A stretch of DNA of 64,000 bases from Porticoccaceae bacterium. GTDB taxonomy: Bacteria > Pseudomonadota > Gammaproteobacteria > Pseudomonadales > Porticoccaceae. Location: assembly GCA_029252555.1 (NCBI GenBank), contig JAQXBF010000001.1:1-64000 (forward strand), in the 5' to 3' direction. A program made the position numbers and the translations under genes. Below, one piece after another: positions 57,287 through 64,000 of this stretch; the first letter of the stretch is position 1, and every line of letters begins with the position of its first letter. The notes beneath the pieces are model-generated. The model saw only the letters and a list, made by a program, of their open reading frames with translations, did no database searches and was not told the origin of the DNA.

Positions 57287-58501
57287 ATGAATCTTCCCAT
57301 TTATCTGGATTACGCTTCCACAACACCGGTAGACCCGGCTGTTGCAGATAAAATGATGCTATTTCTGACCCCAACCGGTCAGTTTGGTAATCCGGCGTCA
57401 CGTTCCCATGTTTTTGGCTGGCAGGCAGAGGCCGCTGTTGAGGATGCCCGCAACGACGTGGCTACCTTGATTGGTGGTGACCCTCGAGAAATCGTCTGGA
57501 CCAGTGGTGCCACCGAAGCTAACAACCTGGCAATCAAAGGTTGCGCCCACTTTAATCAGCGCAAAGGCAAGCACGTCATCACCTCAAAAATTGAGCACAA
57601 AGCCGTGCTGGACACCTGTCGCCAGTTAGAGCGCGAAGGTTGGGAAGTGACTTATCTTGAGCCAGATTCCAATGGCTTGATTCAGCCGCAAATTGTTGCC
57701 GACGCCATTCGCGAAGACACCACGGTCGTTTCCATCATGCACGTGAACAATGAGCTGGGCACCCTGAACGATATTGCCGCCATTGGTGCAATTTGCCGCG
57801 AGAACAAAGTGTTCTTCCATGTGGATGCAGCACAGAGCGCGGGCAAGACCGCGATTGATGTTGAAGCTATGAATGTGGACATGATGTCGTTCTCGGCACA
57901 CAAAATTTATGGTCCCAAAGGTATTGGCGCACTGTATGTTCGCCGAAAGCCTCGCGTGCGTATCGAAGCACAGATGCACGGTGGCGGCCATGAACGTGGT
58001 ATGCGTTCAGGCACCTTGCCCACCCATCAAATTGTTGGCATGGGTGAAGCCTTTAAGCTGGGTTTTGAAAACCTCGCCGAAGAGTCATCGCGCATCGAAG
58101 CATTGCGCACTCGCCTTTGGGACGGGGTTTCCGATATGGAAGAAGTCCACCTCAATGGCTCCGAAGATCAGCATGTGCCGGGCATTGTGAATATCAGTTT
58201 TGCCTTTGTTGAGGGTGAGTCATTAATTATGGCGTTGCGCGATCTAGCAGTGTCTTCCGGCTCAGCCTGTACCTCAGCCAGCCTAGAGCCAAGCTATGTA
58301 TTGCGCGCATTGGGCCTGAATGACGAAATGGCCCATAGTTCAATCCGTTTCAGTATTGGTCGCTATACCAGCGAGCAAGATATAGACGATGCCATTGGCA
58401 AGGTGCGCCACGCAGTAGAAAAGCTGCGAGAACTATCGCCCCTGTGGGATATGTTCAAAGATGGTGTCGATCTAAATACAGTAGAGTGGGCTGCGCACTA
58501 G
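57287..58501 (+). CDS. iscS: Cysteine desulfurase IscS
   Basis: 404 residues. PLP enzyme that takes sulfur from cysteine and passes it to IscU and other acceptors. PLP lysine K206 ([10 protein letters not shown]) and the mobile-loop Cys C328 ([10 protein letters not shown]) match E. coli numbering. [14 protein letters not shown] is the typical N-terminus. It lies 14 bp after iscR. Confidence 0.98.
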   Translation: MNLPIYLDYASTTPVDPAVADKMMLFLTPTGQFGNPASRSHVFGWQAEAAVEDARNDVATLIGGDPREIVWTSGATEANNLAIKGCAHFNQRKGKHVITSKIEHKAVLDTCRQLEREGWEVTYLEPDSNGLIQPQIVADAIREDTTVVSIMHVNNELGTLNDIAAIGAICRENKVFFHVDAAQSAGKTAIDVEAMNVDMMSFSAHKIYGPKGIGALYVRRKPRVRIEAQMHGGGHERGMRSGTLPTHQIVGMGEAFKLGFENLAEESSRIEALRTRLWDGVSDMEEVHLNGSEDQHVPGIVNISFAFVEGESLIMALRDLAVSSGSACTSASLEPSYVLRALGLNDEMAHSSIRFSIGRYTSEQDIDDAIGKVRHAVEKLRELSPLWDMFKDGVDLNTVEWAAH

Positions 58502-58551
58502 TAATAGCAGCCTCAAAATAGTTTTAATTATTTGAAATAGGAGTCATTTAA

Positions 58552-58935
58552 ATGGCTTACAGTGAAAAAGTTATTGATCATTACGAAAACCCACGCAACG
58601 TCGGCAAGCTGGACGACAGCTCAAAAAATGTGGGTACTGGCATGGTGGGGGCACCCGCCTGTGGCGATGTAATGCGTCTGCAAATTCAGGTCAACGACGA
58701 GGGCATTATTGAAGATGCTAAGTTTAAAACCTACGGCTGTGGTTCGGCGATTGCATCTAGCTCACTGCTGACTGAATGGGTAAAGGGCCAGCATATTGAT
58801 GCAGCGGCAGAAATCAAAAACACCGAGATTGCCGAAGAGCTGGCACTGCCACCAGTAAAAATTCACTGCTCAGTACTGGCCGAAGATGCCATTAAAGCTG
58901 CAGTGCGAGACGTTAGAGAAAAGCAGGAAAAATAA
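58552..58935 (+). CDS. iscU: Iron-sulfur cluster assembly scaffold IscU
   Basis: 127 residues. Scaffold on which 2Fe-2S clusters are built. Ligand residues C37, C63 and C106, with D39 and H105, are at the standard positions; the LPPVK motif (99-103) recognised by HscA is intact. A GGAGTC ribosome site precedes the ATG. It follows iscS by 50 bp. Confidence 0.98.
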   Translation: MAYSEKVIDHYENPRNVGKLDDSSKNVGTGMVGAPACGDVMRLQIQVNDEGIIEDAKFKTYGCGSAIASSSLLTEWVKGQHIDAAAEIKNTEIAEELALPPVKIHCSVLAEDAIKAAVRDVREKQEK

Positions 58936-58938
58936 GTA

Positions 58939-59262
58939 ATGGCTATCACCATGACCCCAGCTGCTGAGCGGCACGTTGTAAAACATCTCGAGCACCGAGC
59001 CAAAGGTGTGGGTATTCGTCTGGGCGTGCGTACCACAGGCTGTTCTGGTCTATCTTATGTCCTAGAGTTTGTCGATGATGCAGCCGCAGAGGACGAGGTA
59101 TTTCAATGTGGTGATATCAAGCTGATTATTGATCCCAAAAGCTTACTGTATCTGGATGGTACCGAGCTCGACTATGTTAAAGAAGGCTTAAACGAAGGGT
59201 TCGAGTTTAAAAACCCTAATGTTAAAGATGAATGTGGTTGCGGAGAGAGCTTCCACGTTTAA
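58939..59262 (+). CDS. iscA: Iron-sulfur cluster carrier/assembly protein IscA
   Basis: 107 residues, A-type carrier. Cluster ligands C35 (TTGCSGLSY), C99 and C101 (ECGCGESF) are conserved. It passes clusters from IscU to targets, notably 4Fe-4S proteins. It starts 3 bases after the iscU stop, within the isc operon. Confidence 0.98.
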   Translation: MAITMTPAAERHVVKHLEHRAKGVGIRLGVRTTGCSGLSYVLEFVDDAAAEDEVFQCGDIKLIIDPKSLLYLDGTELDYVKEGLNEGFEFKNPNVKDECGCGESFHV

Positions 59263-59315
59263 GCCGTCTACCATTAAATAGCGCCTACCGTGCAAGCATT
59301 AAGGTTGATGACCCA

Positions 59316-59846
59316 TTGAAACTGTTCAGTGATTTCTTCGAGATTTTCTCTATCCCAGTTGCTTGGCAGGTAGAGCGCAGTCATCTGGATATGAGATATC
59401 GGCAACTACAGCAGGAATTCCATCCGGATCGTTATGCCAGTGCTGGTACCACTGAAAAACGCTTAGCTGTGCAGACAGCCTCAATGATTAATCAAGCCTA
59501 TGACACCTTAAAATCCCCCCTAAAGCGCGCTCAGTACCTCCTTGAGTTAAAAGAAATTGATGCTAGTCAAGAGAGCCATGTCACCAGTGATCGTGCCTTT
59601 TTAATGCAGCAGATTGAACTGCGTGAAGAGCTTTTAGAGGTTCGCGACGCTGCCGATCCTTTCGGGTCACTAGAGACATTGCGCAGGGGCGTTGAAAGCG
59701 GATACCTAGAGCAGCAGTGCCAGTTTCAAGCCCAGTATCAGGCAGGTGCCTATGATGATGCGTTTAACACTGTCGCCAAAATGCAATTTTCAGCCAAGCT
59801 GCTCGACGAAATAGAGCAGCTTGAGGCCGAGCTAGAGGACATATAA
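59316..59846 (+). CDS. hscB: Fe-S protein assembly co-chaperone HscB
   Basis: 176 residues, close to the E. coli length of 171. J-domain with the HPD motif (QEFHPDRYAS) that stimulates HscA ATPase, followed by the C-terminal three-helix bundle that binds IscU (DRAFLMQQIELREELLEV). No ATG fits the start. I use a TTG at 59316, giving MKLFSDFFEIFSIP; the frame is open upstream into iscA, so a longer product is possible. Confidence 0.93.
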   Translation: MKLFSDFFEIFSIPVAWQVERSHLDMRYRQLQQEFHPDRYASAGTTEKRLAVQTASMINQAYDTLKSPLKRAQYLLELKEIDASQESHVTSDRAFLMQQIELREELLEVRDAADPFGSLETLRRGVESGYLEQQCQFQAQYQAGAYDDAFNTVAKMQFSAKLLDEIEQLEAELEDI

Positions 59847-59849
59847 ACA

Positions 59850-61736
59850 GTGGCATTACTGCAAATTTCAGAGCCGGGTCAATCTCCCCAACCTCATCAG
59901 CGCAAGCATGCGGTGGGTATTGATCTGGGCACCACCAACTCATTGGTGGCCACCGTGCGCAGTGGTATGGCAGAGGTCCTGGCCGACGAGCAGGGCCGAG
60001 AGCTGTTGCCCTCGGTAGCCCATTACACCAAAGAGGGTGTCAGCTGTGTGGGCCATGAAGCAGTCGAGCACAATGTGAGCGACCCATTAAATACCCTGTC
60101 CTCGGTGAAGCGTTTATTGGGGCGAGGTCTGGCCGATGTCAAAACCTTTGGCGGCCAGCTGCCCTATGAATTTGCCAGTGACGATGGCGGTATGCCAAAA
60201 ATTAATACAGCCTATGGTCTAATAAGTCCCATTCAGGTCTCCGCAGAAATACTGCGCAAGCTGGCGGGCCGTGCCGAGATAGCCTTTGACAACATGTTAG
60301 ATGGCGCAGTGATAACGGTACCCGCTTACTTTGATGAAGCTCAGCGCCAAGCCACCAAAGATGCGGCAACCTTGGCCGGTATCAAAGTCTTGAGGCTATT
60401 AAATGAGCCCACCGCTGCAGCGATTGCCTATGGTTTAGATGAAATAGAGACAGAAGCTGGCGATCAAGAGCGAATTATCGCGATCTATGATCTCGGTGGC
60501 GGCACCTTCGATATTAGTATTCTGCGCCTTTCAAAAGGTGTATTTGAAGTGCTGGCTACCGGCGGCGATTCTGCCCTGGGTGGCGATGACTTCGACCATG
60601 CTATTGCCGATTGGCTGCGTCAGGAAATGGCCCTCAGTAATGACCTAAACCCCATTGAGCAGCGCATCCTGCTAGAAACAGCTAAATTTGCCAAAGAAGA
60701 ACTGACCGAATCAGAGCAGGTCGAGATAGAAGTATTGGATTGGCAGGGAACATTAACTCGAGAGCTGATGTACAGCCTGATCGATGGCCTGATTGATAAA
60801 ACGCTGCGGGCCTGCAAGCGTTCAATGCGTGATGCCGGTGTGCAACAGTCCCAGATTAGTAATGTTATTTTGGTTGGTGGCTCCACAAGAACCCCCAGAG
60901 TAGCCAGTAAAGTTGCCGAGCTATTTGGCAAGCAGCCACTCTGTAGCCTCGACCCAGATCAGGTGGTGGCTATGGGTGCGGCACTGCAAGCAGAGGTGCT
61001 GGTTGGCAATAAATCCGGTGACGAAATGTTGCTGCTGGACGTGATTCCCCTATCTCTGGGGATAGAGACCATGGGTGGTCTTATCGAAAAGATTATCCAT
61101 AGAAACACTACAATTCCAGTCGCCAAGGCTCAGGAATTTACCACCTTCAAAGATGGCCAAACTGCCATGGCAATTCATGTATTGCAGGGCGAGCGAGAGC
61201 TGGCCTCTGATTGCCGATCCCTAGCGCGGTTTGAACTGCGCGGTATCCCACCCATGGTTGCAGGGGCAGCCAAGATTCGTGTGGCTTATCAGGTGGATGC
61301 CGATGGCCTGCTCAGCGTTTCAGCGAAAGAGATAACCAGTAATGTAGAGTCTAGAATTGAAGTCAAACCCTCCTATGGTTTAGGCGAAGAAGACATTACC
61401 AGTATGCTGCACGACTCCTTTAGCCATGCGCGGGATGATATGCAAGTGCGGGCGCTGAGAGAGCAGCAAGTAGAAGCAGATCGCATGATCGAAGACTTGC
61501 TGGCTGCGCTGGAAAAAGACGGCGCTGCGCTATTAGATGATAACGAGCGGCAATGCCTGAAAGTCGCCATTCATGAACTCACTGAATTGCGTGGCAATAC
61601 CATCGAACATCGAGTATTGGCCCGTCAGATTGAATCCGTGGCCAAAGCCAGTGAAGAATTTGCCGCCAGACGTATGGACGCCAGCATTAAAACTGCTCTG
61701 GCCGGCCATACGCTGGAGGAAATTGAAAAAGGTTAG
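59850..61736 (+). CDS. hscA: Fe-S assembly Hsp70 chaperone HscA
   Basis: 628 residues. Specialised Hsp70 that, with HscB, releases clusters from IscU. The nucleotide-binding domain has [32 protein letters not shown] and [15 protein letters not shown]; the substrate domain begins near residue 390 after [13 protein letters not shown]. The N-terminus [18 protein letters not shown] is like E. coli HscA. The start is GTG at 59850, three bases after the hscB stop. Confidence 0.97.
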   Translation: MALLQISEPGQSPQPHQRKHAVGIDLGTTNSLVATVRSGMAEVLADEQGRELLPSVAHYTKEGVSCVGHEAVEHNVSDPLNTLSSVKRLLGRGLADVKTFGGQLPYEFASDDGGMPKINTAYGLISPIQVSAEILRKLAGRAEIAFDNMLDGAVITVPAYFDEAQRQATKDAATLAGIKVLRLLNEPTAAAIAYGLDEIETEAGDQERIIAIYDLGGGTFDISILRLSKGVFEVLATGGDSALGGDDFDHAIADWLRQEMALSNDLNPIEQRILLETAKFAKEELTESEQVEIEVLDWQGTLTRELMYSLIDGLIDKTLRACKRSMRDAGVQQSQISNVILVGGSTRTPRVASKVAELFGKQPLCSLDPDQVVAMGAALQAEVLVGNKSGDEMLLLDVIPLSLGIETMGGLIEKIIHRNTTIPVAKAQEFTTFKDGQTAMAIHVLQGERELASDCRSLARFELRGIPPMVAGAAKIRVAYQVDADGLLSVSAKEITSNVESRIEVKPSYGLGEEDITSMLHDSFSHARDDMQVRALREQQVEADRMIEDLLAALEKDGAALLDDNERQCLKVAIHELTELRGNTIEHRVLARQIESVAKASEEFAARRMDASIKTALAGHTLEEIEKG

Positions 61737-61745
61737 GACATAACA

Positions 61746-62084
61746 ATGCCCAAAATCGTATTTTTACCCCATCACGAAATCTGCCCAGAGGGTGCCGTGG
61801 TTGACGCTAATAAAGGCGAGAGCATCTGTGATGCAGCCCTGCGCAATGGCTTGGATATTGAGCATGCCTGCGAGATGTCCTGTGCCTGCACCACCTGTCA
61901 CGTGCATGTTCGCGAAGGTTTTGATGACCTGCCTGAAGCTGACGAACTGGAAGAGGATTTTCTGGATAAAGCCTGGGGCGTAGACCCAGATTCACGACTT
62001 AGCTGTCAGGTGATTATGGAAGATACAGATCTGGTGGTTGAGATACCCAAGTACACCATTAATATGGTGTCAGAGCGTCATTAA
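61746..62084 (+). CDS. fdx: ISC-system 2Fe-2S ferredoxin
   Basis: 112 residues. Adrenodoxin-type ferredoxin that supplies electrons for cluster assembly. Ligands C42, C48, C51 (ACEMSCACTTCHVHV) and C87 (RLSCQV) are in place; the free C46 of E. coli Fdx is also present. It starts 9 bp after hscA. Confidence 0.98.
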   Translation: MPKIVFLPHHEICPEGAVVDANKGESICDAALRNGLDIEHACEMSCACTTCHVHVREGFDDLPEADELEEDFLDKAWGVDPDSRLSCQVIMEDTDLVVEIPKYTINMVSERH

Positions 62085-62127
62085 TGCCGGGCGCTGAACG
62101 GCACAGCAGCAAGCGGAGTAATGGACT

Positions 62128-62325
62128 ATGATTAAGTGGACTGATATTAACGATATTGCAATAGAGTTGGTCGACAACCATCCAGATGTCGACCCGCAGT
62201 ACATTAATTTTGTTGATTTACGAAAATGGGTTTTAGAGATAGAAGGCTTTTCTGATGATCCAGATCGCTGCGGCGAGAAGATTCTTGAAGCCATTCAGAT
62301 GGCATGGATTGAAGAACAAGATTAG
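62128..62325 (+). CDS. iscX: Fe-S assembly protein IscX
   Basis: 65 residues, the usual size. Small acidic helical protein that binds IscS and modulates desulfurase activity, with WTDINDIAIELVDNHPDVDP and DLRKWVLEIEGFSDDPDRCG. Last gene of the isc operon, 43 bp after fdx. No clear terminator is visible in the 53 bases before the following pseudogene. Confidence 0.97.
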   Translation: MIKWTDINDIAIELVDNHPDVDPQYINFVDLRKWVLEIEGFSDDPDRCGEKILEAIQMAWIEEQD

Positions 62326-62378
62326 CCTTATCTAAAGCGGCTGCCAATAACGGAAAATGGATTTTCAACAGGCCAGGG

Positions 62379-64000
62379 ATGCGCGAAAAAAATCATCTGT
62401 ATAAAAGATACTAGATACAGCGCCTTTCGGAACCCTTTTCTTCGCTTATGGCGTATGCATTGATGCCAATTCAAAAGCCCTATCTATATTGCGTTGCCAG
62501 CGCGCCGAGTTAATTGGTTTACCCCTTAATGACGCCGAAACCCAAGCCCCTCAGCTACAGTCTCTAGCCCAGCTAAAACAGGTAGTTACCAAACTAGAAG
62601 GCGATGGTTTGCAAGGCCTGTTATGGCGATCTCAAGACATATTGGAAATTGATGAATTAGTCGTTTCCATTGGAGCCGTAGAAAACGCCGACAACGTACT
62701 CAGCTTGATGCTCTATCCACTCCCCGCACTGGGTCAGATGGTCGTTGAAGAATTTGTCACTGACAATCTAGACATTATTGATACCGCACAGCAGCAAAAT
62801 ACAGCTCCCATGCCCGATCAGCCTCTAAATAAAGAGCATTCCCTGTATAATGGAAAGCATCGACAGCTACCTCGACCTGCATCGCGATGACCATGCCTGT
62901 GGCGCACTGCTGCTCATCGATCTTGATCATTTCAACAGTATTAATGAGTCTCTGGGAAAGCATATAGGTACGCAAATTCTTGAGCGCGCCAGCGAAACCT
63001 TAGAGGCCATGCTCAATCCCAATATGCAGGTAGACCAGGTTGTCGGTGACGCCTTTTTACTGTTTATCAAAGATCTGGACAACAACTCAGAAAAAGCCAA
63101 AGATATGGCCCTGGCCAATGAAATTCGCTGTACCATAGCCAGGCCATTTTTTACCGAGAATGATGAAGTCATAGTCACCGCTAGTGTGGGTATCAGCCTG
63201 CTGTATCAGAACCCCGATGAATTCATGATCACCGCAGCCAAAGTAATCCAGCAGGCCTAAAGTGCCATGTTTGAAGCCAAGCGCAGAGGCCGCGATGGGG
63301 TAATGATGTTTGATACCCAGATTACGCGGCAGGCCCAGCAGCGCATAAGTTTGCAATCCAGCCTGCGCAAAGCCGTGGTTAACCAAGAATTTGACCTCTA
63401 TCTGCAGCCTCAGGTCTCCACCCATGATTGTGGATGCGGGTTTATGGGTAATTCGAACTTCCTGCGAATATCTGCGCAATATGCTCGACCGCGGTATCTG
63501 GACACCAGATATGCAGCTGGGGGTGAATATCAGCCCCAAGCAAATTCACGACCCGGGCTTAATTACCAGCTTAGAGCACAGCCTAAAAAGCTACGATATC
63601 AACCCAGATATGATCACCCTAGAGGTGACAGAAAATCTGCTCATCGACGATTTTGAGTCAGTCGTGGATAAAATGAAGAAAATCCGCGATATGGGTACCA
63701 GATTTGCCATAGAGGATTTTGGTAGCGGCTATTCTTCCATGATTTATCTGAAGCGCCTGCCTCTGGACATTCTCAAGGTTGATCGAGAGTTTATTGCCAA
63801 CCTTAATTCCGACAAAGACACCCTCGGCCTAGTGGAGTCAATTATGATGGTATCCCGCCATTACGGCCTTGATGGAGTGGCCGAAGGGGTCGAAAAACGC
63901 GAGGTTTTAGAGGTGTTGCGCAGTCTCGGTTGCGACAAATATCAGGGCGCCCATTTCAGTATGCCCGTGTTATTGGATAAGTTTCAGAAATTGCTTGTGG
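62379..64000 (+). pseudogene. Decayed PAS-GGDEF-EAL (c-di-GMP signalling) gene, runs off the window
   Basis: The ATG at 62379 begins MREKNHLYKR, then TAG at 62412; another frame continues the PAS domain (ILDTAPFGTLFFAYG, IDANSKALSILRCQRAELIG). A second frame change near 62840-62855 leads into a GGDEF-like domain (HACGALLLIDLDHFNSINES) whose signature is degenerate (VVGDAFLLF). TAA at 63258-63260 interrupts it before SAMFEAKRRGRDGV. The EAL domain starts (EFDLYLQPQVS) but breaks near 63410-63470: about 70 residues, including the EAL signature itself, are missing. The rest reads on (NISPKQIHDPG, EDFGSGYSSMIYLKRLPLDI, GVAEGVEKREVL) to the window end. At least four lesions make this a clear pseudogene. 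Confidence 0.9.

Overview
The window reads as a chromosomal segment of a free-living, aerobic gammaproteobacterium. The evidence is gene content and order. zapG/zapE-rplM-rpsI-petA-cytochrome b/c1-sspA-sspB, lpoA-yraN-diaA-dolP with divergent rsmI, purM-purN with divergent DUF2066-hda, sppA-DUF2069-wrbA-arsC with divergent yihY, and suhB/trmJ-iscRSUA-hscBA-fdx-iscX are all arrangements familiar from Pseudomonas-like and marine gammaproteobacteria. A complete rnfABCDGE operon and an AGCS-type Na+/alanine symporter fit a marine or saline lifestyle. A Cellvibrionales/SAR92-like origin is my guess; nothing here proves it. I recognised no tRNA, rRNA, CRISPR array, phage or insertion sequence.

Layout. 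1-2.2 kb: partial cysE, comF and zapG on the minus strand. 2.2-9.5 kb: zapE, ribosomal proteins L13/S9, Rieske protein, a fused cytochrome b/c1, SspA/SspB and a thiolase. 9.6-13.1 kb: the lpoA group, in which yraN carries an in-frame stop, facing rsmI. 14-22 kb: maeB, the symporter, rnt-pyrC, an orphan formyltransferase and argG. 22-27 kb: a looser accessory stretch with a PLP enzyme, an intact lipoprotein gene, a lipoprotein gene broken by stops, a VOC protein and a frameshifted ThDP enzyme. 27-32.5 kb: the Rnf operon. 32.5-46.6 kb: metG, apbC, dcd, purine genes, hda, sppA and small redox genes. 46.7-55 kb: aldehyde dehydrogenase, a repeat-rich spacer, an Ada-like protein, a permease, and a DUF3604/PPIase/HupE block. 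55-62.3 kb: suhB, trmJ and the full isc operon. 62.4 kb to the end: a decayed PAS-GGDEF-EAL gene.

How it works together. petA and the b/c1 fusion give the complete cytochrome bc1 complex. Its Fe-S cluster, like those of RnfB and RnfC, would be supplied by the isc operon under IscR control; a promoter with a type-1-like IscR site precedes iscR. Rnf links ferredoxin and NADH to an ion gradient, which the AGCS symporter could use. SspA/SspB, SppA, ZapE and the PPIase cover stress and protein quality control. Four genes (yraN, the second lipoprotein, the ThDP enzyme and PAS-GGDEF-EAL) carry stops or frameshifts while everything around them is intact. That points to ongoing gene decay or, less interestingly, to sequence errors. 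Three intergenic spacers contain copies of a dispersed repeat with core CTGTCATCCTGAGC.
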